NCBI RefSeq assembly: GCF_001425625.1
Contig: NZ_LMCP01000045.1
Location: 317,263-381,262 of the forward strand
Length of the DNA stretch: 64,000 nucleotides
From: Mesorhizobium sp. Root102
GTDB taxonomy: Bacteria > Pseudomonadota > Alphaproteobacteria > Rhizobiales > Rhizobiaceae
Direction: 5' to 3'
Below are positions 56,879 to 64,000 of the stretch, one piece after another. Below the pieces are notes generated by a model, which was not told the origin of the DNA, made no database searches, and was given only the letters and a program-made list of their open reading frames with translations. A program made the translations under genes and the position numbers. Within the stretch, counting starts at the first letter, position 1. Every line of letters begins with the position of its first letter.

Positions 56879-57946
56879 ATGCACAAACGCCGTCTCGGTC
56901 GGACCGATCTTCTTGTTACCCAAATCTGCCTGGGCTCCATGACCTGGGGCCAGCAGAACACCGAGGCCGAGGGTCACGCCCAGATGGACCTGGCCTTTTC
57001 ACGCGGCGTCAATTTTATCGACACCGCCGAACTCTATCCGATCCCGCCCAAGGCGGAGACGCAAGGACGGACCGAAAAGATCATCGGCAGCTGGATGGAG
57101 GCCAACCGCAACCGCGACAAGGTGATCCTGGCCTCCAAGGTCGTCGGCCGCACGGCCAACAGCTGGTTTCGCGGCTGCAGGCCATCGCAACTGGTGCGCG
57201 CCGATATTTTTGACGCCATCGACAAGTCGCTGGCCAAGCTCGGCACCGACTATATCGACCTCTACCAGATCCATTGGCCGGAACGGGACATCCCCTGGGG
57301 CGCCAACCCGACGCGCGTCGGCGCCGTATCGCCGCGCGCCGATTCTGTCGGCGCGCCGGCCGACGAAACGCCGATCGCCGAGACGCTTGCCGTGTTCGAC
57401 GAGCTGGTGAAGGCAGGAAAGATCCGCCATTTCGGCCTGTCGAACGAGAGTTCCTGGGGCGTGATGCGGTTCCTTGCTGAGGCTGACAAAGGGATCGGAC
57501 CCCGTGTCGCGTCGATCCAGAACGCCTACAATCTCGTCAACCGCACTTTCGAGGTGAATCTCGCCGAGGTCTGCGAGCGCGAGCAGGTGTCGCTGCTCCC
57601 CTATTCGCCTCTGGCTCAAGGCTATCTGACTGGCAAATACGACCATGGCGCGCGCCCGCAAGGGTCGCGCTCGCAGCTGTTCAATCGCGGCCAGCGCTAC
57701 GAGACGCCCAATGCCGCCGAAGCACAGCTCGAGTACAATGAGCTGGCGCGCTCCTTTGGCCTGGAGCCTGCGCTGTTTGCCAATGCCTACGTGTCAAGCC
57801 GGCCGTTCGTGACCTCGAACATCATCGGCGCCACCACCATTTCGCAGCTCGACATGGCGCTGTCTTCCGTCAATGTCGTCTGGACCGAAGAGATGCAGAA
57901 GGCGGTGGATGCGATCCATCAGCGGGTCGGCAATCCCTGCCCTTGA
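56879..57946 (+). CDS. Aldo/keto reductase, Tas-like
   Basis: The 355-residue protein is an AKR of the Tas type: LGRTDLLVTQICLGSMTWGQQNTEAEG at the start, NFIDTAELYPIPPK (catalytic Tyr), VILASKVVG (Lys) and DLYQIHWPER (His). It reduces aldehydes or ketones with NADPH. E. coli Tas can complement a tyrosine auxotroph, but physiological substrates are unclear. A GGAGCAGAATTCC leader precedes the ATG. It lies 49 nt before the PLP enzyme gene and may share its transcript. Confidence 0.92.
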   Translation: MHKRRLGRTDLLVTQICLGSMTWGQQNTEAEGHAQMDLAFSRGVNFIDTAELYPIPPKAETQGRTEKIIGSWMEANRNRDKVILASKVVGRTANSWFRGCRPSQLVRADIFDAIDKSLAKLGTDYIDLYQIHWPERDIPWGANPTRVGAVSPRADSVGAPADETPIAETLAVFDELVKAGKIRHFGLSNESSWGVMRFLAEADKGIGPRVASIQNAYNLVNRTFEVNLAEVCEREQVSLLPYSPLAQGYLTGKYDHGARPQGSRSQLFNRGQRYETPNAAEAQLEYNELARSFGLEPALFANAYVSSRPFVTSNIIGATTISQLDMALSSVNVVWTEEMQKAVDAIHQRVGNPCP

Positions 57947-57995
57947 TTGGCTCCGGTGGTAGAATTTATCCAGGAATAACAGGGGGGTGTAAGCG

Positions 57996-59264
57996 ATGGT
58001 GGATTTTCCGATCGAGGCAGTGCGTGGAAGGTTTCCCGCTCTCTCCCTGACCGACAAGGGCCGCCGCCGCGTCTATCTCGACAATCCGGCCGGCACGCAG
58101 GTGCCGCAAGCTGTCGCGGACGCCGTGTCGCGCTGCCTCTTGACCACCAACGCCAACCTTGGCGGCTATTTCGAAACGACGATTGCCGCGCAAGCTGTCG
58201 TCGACCAGGCGCATCAAGCAATGGCGGATTTCCTTGGCGCCGCAAGCCCCGAGGAAATCATCATCGGCGCCAACATGACGACGCTGACCTATCACATGTC
58301 GCGCACGCTCGGCCGCACGATGCAGCCCGGCGACGAGATCATCCTCACCCGCATGGACCATGAGGGCAACGTATCGCCCTGGCTGCAGCTTGCCGAGGAC
58401 CTAGGCCTTGTCGTGCGCTGGCTGCCGTTCGACGAAAAGAGCTGGCAGGTTGAAGAAGCAACGCTGGCTGGTCTGCTTTCGCAGAAGACACGGCTGGTCG
58501 CGTTGAACTATGCCAGCAACCTGACCGGCTCGATCAACCGGGTGAAGGCGCTGACCGCCATCGCCAGGAACGCCGGCGCGCTTGTCTATGTCGATGCCGT
58601 GCAATTCGCGCCACACGGCCTGATCGACGTGCAGGAGCTCGGCTGCGATTTCCTGATCTGCTCGGCCTACAAATTCTTCGGCCCGCATATGGGCATATTG
58701 TGGGGCCGGCGTGATGTCATCGACGACCTGAAACCCTACAAATGCCGCTGCTCGTCGAACGGTTTGCCGGAGCGGTTCGAACTCGGCACACCGCAGATCG
58801 AGCTGATGGCCGGTCTCACCGCCGCGGTCGACTACTTTGCCGACCTTGGTGCGGCGGCGGGCGGGGACGGTTCAAGAACGCAGAAGATTGCCAAGGCGTT
58901 TGCGGTTTCGGTTGCGTATGAAAACCCGCTGGCGCAACAGCTGATCGACGGCCTCTCCGACATTTCAGGTCTGACGATCCACGGCATCACCGATCCGAAG
59001 CGACTTGGCGAGCGCGTTCCGACGGTTTCCTTCACCGTCGATGGCATCGTGCCCGAAACGATCGTGCGGCAGATGAATGCCGAAAATATCTTCCTGTGGT
59101 CCGGCCATAACTACGCCTGGGAGATCGTCCACCAGTTGGGCATTCCGGCCGAGCATGGCGTCGTGCGCATCGGCATTGCCCACTACAACACTACAGCCGA
59201 AATCGACGAGACGCTGGAGAGCGTGCATCGGGTCATTGCCATGCTCAGGCAGCAGCGATCCTGA
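57996..59264 (+). CDS. Cysteine-desulfurase-like PLP enzyme lacking the catalytic cysteine
   Basis: The 422-residue protein is a class V aminotransferase-fold enzyme of the cysteine-desulfurase-like group (TIGR01976 type): RVYLDNPAGTQVPQAV at the start and the PLP lysine in CSAYKFFGPHMG (Lys226). At the place where SufS has RAGTHC, it has FLWSGHNYAWEIV, with no cysteine, so it is unlikely to be a desulfurase. It may be a lyase or a related PLP enzyme acting on an amino acid. It faces the amide/amine catabolic operon. Confidence 0.87.
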   Translation: MVDFPIEAVRGRFPALSLTDKGRRRVYLDNPAGTQVPQAVADAVSRCLLTTNANLGGYFETTIAAQAVVDQAHQAMADFLGAASPEEIIIGANMTTLTYHMSRTLGRTMQPGDEIILTRMDHEGNVSPWLQLAEDLGLVVRWLPFDEKSWQVEEATLAGLLSQKTRLVALNYASNLTGSINRVKALTAIARNAGALVYVDAVQFAPHGLIDVQELGCDFLICSAYKFFGPHMGILWGRRDVIDDLKPYKCRCSSNGLPERFELGTPQIELMAGLTAAVDYFADLGAAAGGDGSRTQKIAKAFAVSVAYENPLAQQLIDGLSDISGLTIHGITDPKRLGERVPTVSFTVDGIVPETIVRQMNAENIFLWSGHNYAWEIVHQLGIPAEHGVVRIGIAHYNTTAEIDETLESVHRVIAMLRQQRS

Positions 59265-59279
59265 CGATCGCTTCGATCT

Positions 59280-60308
59280 TCATCGCGCCTTGCCGCCGAA
59301 ACCGGTGAGGAACGCGGTGAGATTGTCGCTGAGTTCGTCGCAGAGGTAGCCGCCCTCCTGGACGATGACCGTCGGCAGGCCGAGCTTTGCGATGGCCTCG
59401 CCGATGCGCGAGAACCCCGGCGTCGTCACTGAAAGTCCGCCGAACGGATCGCCCTCGAACGCGTCGAGGCCAAGCGCCACGACCAGCGCATCCGGCGAAA
59501 AGGCACGGATGCGCTGGAACGCCACCGCGAGCGCTTCGAGAAACGCCGCGTCGGCGGATTTGCGCGGCAGCGGCAGGTTGAAATTGTAGCCGAGGCCAGG
59601 CCCTTCGCCGCGCTCGTCGGCATGGCCCCAGAAGAACGGATAGAAACGCACCGGATCGGCATGCAGCGAGACGGTCAGCACATCCGGCCGTGCATAGAAG
59701 ATGCCTTGCGTGCCGTTGCCGTGATGCAGGTCGACATCGAGGATCGCCACGCGCGACGCCGTCCTCCGCAAGACCTGCGCGGCGACGGCGGAGTTGTTGA
59801 TGAAACAAAAGCCGCCGGCGACATCGGCAAAGGCATGGTGGCCGGGCGGACGGCACAGCGCGTAGGCGGCCGGTGCGCCTGATATCACAGCCTCGGCCGC
59901 ATCGACCGCGCTCCAGGCGCTCCACAGCGCGCTCTGCCAAGTCTCGCCCGAGATCGGGCAAGCCGTATCGGCCATGTGATAGCCGGCCTGGCCGACCGCC
60001 GAGGCCGGATAGGAGCCGTTGCGCGCAATCGGATGGATGTTGGGAATCACCTCAGCCGACGCGCCGTCGATGCGCTGCCAGCGCGTGTAGATATGCTCGA
60101 GGAAGTCGAGATATTCCGGCGTGTGCACCGCCGAGACAGGACCGAGCCCATGATTGCGCGGCCGCTCGATCGTGAAACCCGCGGATAATGCGCCAGCTAA
60201 CAATCTCTCGACGCGCTCCGGCTTTTCCGGATTGGGCTGCGCCGCACCGCTCGAAAGAAAGGCCTTGGGGTCGTGGCGCTTCTGTTCCTCGGCATAGAAG
60301 GCTTTCAT
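59280..60308 (-). CDS. Acetylpolyamine amidohydrolase-like (histone deacetylase family) enzyme
   Basis: The 342-residue zinc hydrolase has the deacetylase core: His157-His158 in CRPPGHHAF, zinc ligands Asp193 and His195 in DVDLHHGNG and Asp282 in GLDAFEGDP, and Tyr321 in EGGYL. The FFWGHADERGEG loop and overall length match acetylpolyamine amidohydrolases, which remove acetyl groups from polyamines or other primary amines. It is the last gene of a five-gene operon and overlaps the acetyltransferase gene by 4 nt. Confidence 0.92.
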   Translation of the reverse strand: MKAFYAEEQKRHDPKAFLSSGAAQPNPEKPERVERLLAGALSAGFTIERPRNHGLGPVSAVHTPEYLDFLEHIYTRWQRIDGASAEVIPNIHPIARNGSYPASAVGQAGYHMADTACPISGETWQSALWSAWSAVDAAEAVISGAPAAYALCRPPGHHAFADVAGGFCFINNSAVAAQVLRRTASRVAILDVDLHHGNGTQGIFYARPDVLTVSLHADPVRFYPFFWGHADERGEGPGLGYNFNLPLPRKSADAAFLEALAVAFQRIRAFSPDALVVALGLDAFEGDPFGGLSVTTPGFSRIGEAIAKLGLPTVIVQEGGYLCDELSDNLTAFLTGFGGKAR

Positions 60309-60823
60309 TCCTGATCCCCATTTTCGGCCGCGTCGGCGAAGGCAAAGAAGGCCTCGCCGATGATCTTCTGTGTCTGCTCATAGCTTGACCAGGCGATTCC
60401 CAGCCTTTCGTAGAAGGCCTTGGCGCCTTCATTGTCGGTGTCGACGGACAGTCGGAGATAGACGCCGCCTTCTTTCCGGCACTGCGCCGCAACGTGCCGC
60501 AGCAGCCGTTCGCCGATCTTGCGGCCGCGAAACCGATCTTCGACATAGAGGTCCTGCACATAGACGCCAGGCCGCCCCATCCAGGTCGAAAACATCGGGA
60601 AATGCAGGCAAAGGCCGGCGAATTCGCCGTCCACTTCCGCGATCAGTGTGGAGAAAGCGGGTTTTTCGCCAAAGCCGTAAGTTCTAAGATCCTCCGGTGT
60701 CGAGATGATTTCCTCGGGCGCACCAATATGGGTGCCGAGTTTCAGGATCGCGGCGTGGATGCTTTCGACGTCTTCCACTCGACCGGGGCGTATGAGAACG
60801 TCATTGGATGTTAGATTGATCAC
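60305..60823 (-). CDS. GNAT acetyltransferase, SSAT-like
   Basis: The 172-residue GNAT protein has the segment FSTWMGRPGVYVQDLYVEDRFRGRKIGERLL, which resembles spermidine/spermine N-acetyltransferase (SSAT) and contains the acetyl-CoA loop RGRKIGERL. RLSVDTDNEGAKAFYERLG follows. It probably acetylates an amine. The opposite activity, deacetylation, is encoded by the overlapping next gene, so both could act on the same amine pool. The SSAT likeness is by motif only. Confidence 0.8.
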   Translation of the reverse strand: MINLTSNDVLIRPGRVEDVESIHAAILKLGTHIGAPEEIISTPEDLRTYGFGEKPAFSTLIAEVDGEFAGLCLHFPMFSTWMGRPGVYVQDLYVEDRFRGRKIGERLLRHVAAQCRKEGGVYLRLSVDTDNEGAKAFYERLGIAWSSYEQTQKIIGEAFFAFADAAENGDQE

Positions 60824-60832
60824 TGTCGTCTT

Positions 60833-61762
60833 TCAAAACGCCACCCGGTCGCCGCCCTTGAGTGCCAGCATGTCGCGCGCTTCGGTGGGCGTGGCAACCT
60901 CCAGCGACAGCCCATCGAGAATGCCACGGATGCGACGCACCTGATCGGCGTTGGATTTCGCCAGCTGGCGGCCGTCATAAAGACTGTCCTCCATCCCGAC
61001 ACGGACATTGCCGCCCATCGCCGCCGCGATGGAAATCAGCGGCATCTGCTGGCGGCCGGCAGCCAGCACCGAGAACTGGTAGCTGTCACCGAACAATTTG
61101 TCGGCGATCCGCTTCATGTGGACGAGATTGTCCGGATCGGCGCCGATGCCGCCCAATATGCCCAGAACGAACTGGATGAACAGCGGTCCCGACACCAGAC
61201 CCCGGTCGCGGAAATGCGCCAGCGAATAGAGATGGCCGACATCGTAGCATTCGAATTCGAAGCGCGTGCCGCAGCCCATGCCCAGCCTCTCAAGCACGCC
61301 TTCCATATCGGCGAAGGTGTTCTTGAAGATGGTGTCGCGGGTGGCTTCCAGCAGCTTTGGTTCCCATTCGTGCTGCCATTCCCGTGGCTTGTCGAGCATC
61401 GGGAACAGCGCGAAATTCATCGAACCCATGTTGAGCGAGCACATTTCGGGTTCGGCCCGCAGCGGCGCAGCCAGCCGCTGGTCCAGCGTCATCAGCGACG
61501 AGCCGCCGGTGGTGATGTTGATCACCGCATCGGTCGCCTGCTTGATGCGTGGCAGGAACTGCATGTAGACGTCCGGATCGGCGGTCGGGCGGCCATCCCT
61601 GGGGTCGCGGGCGTGCAGATGCAGGATCGAGGCGCCTGCTTCCGCGGCTGCGATCGCATCGGCGGCGATCTGGTCCGGCGTCACCGGCAGATAGGGCGAC
61701 ATCGACGGCGTGTGCACCGAGCCGGTGACGGCGCAGGTGATGATGACTTTTCGCGGCGCCAT
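60833..61762 (-). CDS. BKACE-family beta-keto acid cleavage enzyme (DUF849)
   Basis: The 309-residue protein belongs to the 3-keto-5-aminohexanoate cleavage enzyme (Kce/BKACE) family: zinc ligands His48 and His50 in ILHLHARD and Glu258 in VRVGMEDSL. It condenses a beta-keto acid with acetyl-CoA, giving acetoacetate and a new CoA ester. The substrate depends on subfamily residues that I cannot rank here. In this operon it lies after a transaminase, which could make an amino-keto or keto acid. Confidence 0.92.
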   Translation of the reverse strand: MAPRKVIITCAVTGSVHTPSMSPYLPVTPDQIAADAIAAAEAGASILHLHARDPRDGRPTADPDVYMQFLPRIKQATDAVINITTGGSSLMTLDQRLAAPLRAEPEMCSLNMGSMNFALFPMLDKPREWQHEWEPKLLEATRDTIFKNTFADMEGVLERLGMGCGTRFEFECYDVGHLYSLAHFRDRGLVSGPLFIQFVLGILGGIGADPDNLVHMKRIADKLFGDSYQFSVLAAGRQQMPLISIAAAMGGNVRVGMEDSLYDGRQLAKSNADQVRRIRGILDGLSLEVATPTEARDMLALKGGDRVAF

Positions 61763-61766
61763 GCGT

Positions 61767-63146
61767 TTACCCTTCGACCGGCAGGTCGAGCTCGGAGGCC
61801 AGAACCTCCAGCGAGTCGCCGATGATGGAGACGATCTCGCCGACCTGCTCCCTGGTGACGATCATCGGCGGCGCGACCATGAAATTGTCGCCGTCGACGC
61901 CGCCCTTGACCCTGCGGCCATAGATGATCAACCCGCGCTCATAGGCGAGGTCGAGCAGCCGCTGCGTGGCTTTCTTGTTCTGGTCGATCGGCCTCAGCGT
62001 CTCGGGATCGGCGACCATCTGGGCGCCGGTGAGCAGGCCCTTGCCGCGTACGTCGGCAATGAACGGAAACCGCTTCGCCAGACCCTTCAGTCCGTCCATC
62101 AGCACATCGCCCATGGCAGCCGCATTGGCGATCAGATCGAGCCGATCCATTTCACCGAGCACCGCAAGCCCGGCGGCGCAGGCCAGCGGGTTGCCGGCGT
62201 AGGTGTGGCCATGCTGAAAACCGCCCGAGTCGAGCAGCGGCTGCACCAGCCGCATCGGGGCGGCCAGTGCGCCAAGCGGCGCATAGCCCGAGCCCAGCCC
62301 CTTGGACAGCGCGACGATGTCGGGCTTGCAGTTCCAGTGGTCGCCGCCGAGAAACTTGCCGGTGCGGCCGGCACCGCTCATCACTTCGTCGTGGATGAGC
62401 AGGATGCCGTAGCGGTCGCAGATCTCGCGGATGCGCGGATAATAGCTGTCGGGAGCGACAAGGGCTGATGTCGCAGCACCGCCAATCGGCTCCATGATGA
62501 AGGCGACCACGCTGTCCGGGCCTTCGGCCAGGATCTTCTCTTCCAGCATGTCGGCATAGCGGATACCGCGCTGTTCCATCGAGAGATTGTCGCGGTCGCG
62601 CCAGGCATTCGGCGCCGGCACGGTCGGCATCACCCGCATCATCGGCTCGAACGTTTCGGCCAGCGCATCGTCGCCAGTAATCGAGAGCGAACCCAACGTG
62701 CCGCCATGATAGGAGGGGAAGCGCGTGATCACCTTCCAGCGGCTGGCCTGGCCGGTGGCGACGGCCCATTGCCGCGCCAGCTTGATGCAGGATTCGGTCG
62801 CTTCCGAGCCGCCCGAGACGAAGAAGATACGGTCCATGCCTTCCGGCAGTTTGCCGGCGAGTTCCCGCGCCAGCTCCTCCGCCGGCTCGTTCTCGAAATG
62901 CAGCCGATAGGCGAAGGTGGCGCGGTCCATCTGCCGCTTCATGGCATCCAGCACATTGCGGTTGGAATGGCCGATATTGGCGACCATCGGGCCGCTAGAG
63001 CCGTCGATGAAGCGGCGGCCGTCCTGCGTCCACATGTAGATGCCTTCGGCGCGGTCGATCAGCGGCCGGCGCAGGCTGGACAGATAGAACAGATGCGATT
63101 GGCGCCGGGCGTCAGTGTCTTGCGTGGCGGATTGGACTTTCGACAT
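61767..63146 (-). CDS. Class III (omega) aminotransferase
   Basis: The 459-residue PLP enzyme has the class III signature LLIHDEVMSGAGRTG (Asp253) and the PLP lysine in VALSKGLGSGY (Lys282). Members move amino groups from beta- or omega-amines (for example beta-alanine, putrescine, GABA) to pyruvate or 2-oxoglutarate. I chose the MSKVQSATQ start, 1 nt after the upstream stop. It is tightly linked to the BKACE gene (4 nt). Confidence 0.92.
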   Translation of the reverse strand: MSKVQSATQDTDARRQSHLFYLSSLRRPLIDRAEGIYMWTQDGRRFIDGSSGPMVANIGHSNRNVLDAMKRQMDRATFAYRLHFENEPAEELARELAGKLPEGMDRIFFVSGGSEATESCIKLARQWAVATGQASRWKVITRFPSYHGGTLGSLSITGDDALAETFEPMMRVMPTVPAPNAWRDRDNLSMEQRGIRYADMLEEKILAEGPDSVVAFIMEPIGGAATSALVAPDSYYPRIREICDRYGILLIHDEVMSGAGRTGKFLGGDHWNCKPDIVALSKGLGSGYAPLGALAAPMRLVQPLLDSGGFQHGHTYAGNPLACAAGLAVLGEMDRLDLIANAAAMGDVLMDGLKGLAKRFPFIADVRGKGLLTGAQMVADPETLRPIDQNKKATQRLLDLAYERGLIIYGRRVKGGVDGDNFMVAPPMIVTREQVGEIVSIIGDSLEVLASELDLPVEG

Positions 63147-63147
63147 G

Positions 63148-64000
63148 TCAGGACTTTCCGAGGTAACGATCGAGAACATTGCGGGTAACGCGTTCGACCA
63201 TCGGGTCTTTTCTTAGCAGGCCGGCCACCCATTCACAGCTTCCGGCGTGGAACACCTCGCCCTTGCCGCGCGGGAAATTGACGATCATGCCATTGCCGCG
63301 TTTGACTTTTTCCAGGTTGGCGTCGGTCGCCTCGCCGAACAGCGTTTCTGCGTTGAAGCGGCCATCCTCGTCGGTGAGGAACTGATCCTCGATCGGGATA
63401 TCGGCGCTTTCCTCGACCTGGCTCGCCATGCCGACGGCGAGAACCTGCAGGCCATCAGGCGCGCCGCTGGTCGCTGCGGGGTAGGGCAGGCCGCCGCGTA
63501 TCTCGAACTCGAGCCCGTCGACCTCATAGCCATAGACATGGCTGTCGGCGCCCAGCAGGTCGCCGTAGTAGATGCCAGTGCCGGCGAAGGCCCAGTGCTC
63601 GGGCCGGTAAACCGGGAAGCCACGCGCGCCGCGCGGCGCGCAGCCGCCCCAACCGGCATAGAGGCCGCGGGTCGCATTGAGCCCGAAGGTCGCCGATCCC
63701 GGCCGGCCGATTTCCGGCGCTTCCCAGGAATTGGTGGCGCGGGTGACGTCGCTGCCCGGGAGATAGGCCGGGTCTTCGGCACGCGAACGATATTTGTAGC
63801 AAACCTGCCGGCGGCCCTCGTCTTCCAGCCGCGTCTGCCACATGAAATTGCCGGCAAAGCGCGCCGCATGGCCGCCGCGCTCGACATAGGCGTCGACGGC
63901 ATCGCGCATCTCCCAGGTCCAATATTCGTCATGGCCGACGAAGACGGCACAGTCATAGCCGTCGAGTATGTCCGGCGAAAAATGCAGATCATGCTGGCTG
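63148..64000 (-). CDS. N,N-dimethylformamidase large-subunit-like protein (5' end outside window)
   Basis: The frame runs off the right edge; about 283 C-terminal residues are visible. GHDEYWTWEMRDAV, then GGHAARFAGNFMWQTR, and the end VFHAGSCEWVAGL are typical of the C-terminal domain of N,N-dimethylformamidase beta subunits and related proteins. DMFase hydrolyses small amides, but most homologues are uncharacterised. It is the first visible gene of the operon, ending 1 nt before the aminotransferase gene. Confidence 0.8.
   Translation of the reverse strand, partial: SQHDLHFSPDILDGYDCAVFVGHDEYWTWEMRDAVDAYVERGGHAARFAGNFMWQTRLEDEGRRQVCYKYRSRAEDPAYLPGSDVTRATNSWEAPEIGRPGSATFGLNATRGLYAGWGGCAPRGARGFPVYRPEHWAFAGTGIYYGDLLGADSHVYGYEVDGLEFEIRGGLPYPAATSGAPDGLQVLAVGMASQVEESADIPIEDQFLTDEDGRFNAETLFGEATDANLEKVKRGNGMIVNFPRGKGEVFHAGSCEWVAGLLRKDPMVERVTRNVLDRYLGKS

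Overview
The window looks like chromosomal core sequence of an alphaproteobacterium of the order Hyphomicrobiales, most likely Mesorhizobium or a close Phyllobacteriaceae relative. Evidence: high GC with dense, overlapping reading frames; a nifS-sufBCDS-sufT-sufA operon; the purC-purS-purQ and purL-bolA-grx order; the DUF1476 F1-ATPase zeta subunit; an alphaproteobacterial GAAC-N7-GNAC type SOS box at recA; an EcfG general-stress promoter; an Irr-type iron box; and RIME-like rhizobial palindromic repeats. I see no insertion sequence, prophage, CRISPR array, rRNA or convincing tRNA. The genus is an inference.

Layout. 1-3 kb: end of an ArnT-like glycosyltransferase, a PAP2 phosphatase, a PaiB-like protein and an alpha/beta hydrolase. 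3-10.6 kb: the SUF iron-sulfur assembly operon with two cysteine desulfurases and a small unexplained membrane protein, preceded by an Irr-like box. 10.6-13.5 kb: GFA and TfoX-domain proteins and the pseudouridine catabolism pair psuK-psuG. 13.5-20.4 kb: recA with its SOS box, alaS, then an SDR-DoxX fusion, a DUF2269 membrane protein and a PhzF protein. 20.4-30.4 kb: housekeeping genes (GST, icd, trmJ, murI, rpsD, ttcA, an inositol-phosphatase-family gene), an MFS pump, CGFS glutaredoxin and BolA. 31-43.6 kb: purine biosynthesis (purL, purQ, purS, purC, purB) interleaved with a MocR regulator, DUF1127, GST, HpcH aldolase and VOC genes. 43.6-47.4 kb: small membrane or secreted proteins, then a binding protein coupled to a NylC/DmpA-type peptidase.

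47.6-53 kb: a compact operon encoding the maturation apparatus of a xanthine-oxidase or CO-dehydrogenase type molybdoenzyme (flavin reductase, CoxD, CoxE, two XdhC parts, and a molybdopterin-binding/MobA-like fusion). No structural subunits are nearby. 53-58 kb: mostly poorly characterised genes, including a 54-residue DUF1127-like protein.

58-64 kb: the most system-like accessory region. A tightly packed five-gene minus-strand operon encodes a dimethylformamidase-like protein, a class III aminotransferase, a BKACE beta-keto-acid cleavage enzyme, an SSAT-like acetyltransferase and an acetylpolyamine-amidohydrolase-like deacetylase. It faces a PLP enzyme of the cysteine-desulfurase fold that lacks the catalytic cysteine. 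I propose an amide/polyamine-derivative catabolic pathway. It is the best candidate here for an undescribed system, but the substrate is not determined.

Strand, boundaries and motifs come directly from the sequence. Family names come from recognition of conserved motifs. Functions of conserved domains of unknown function, operon roles and regulation are inference.
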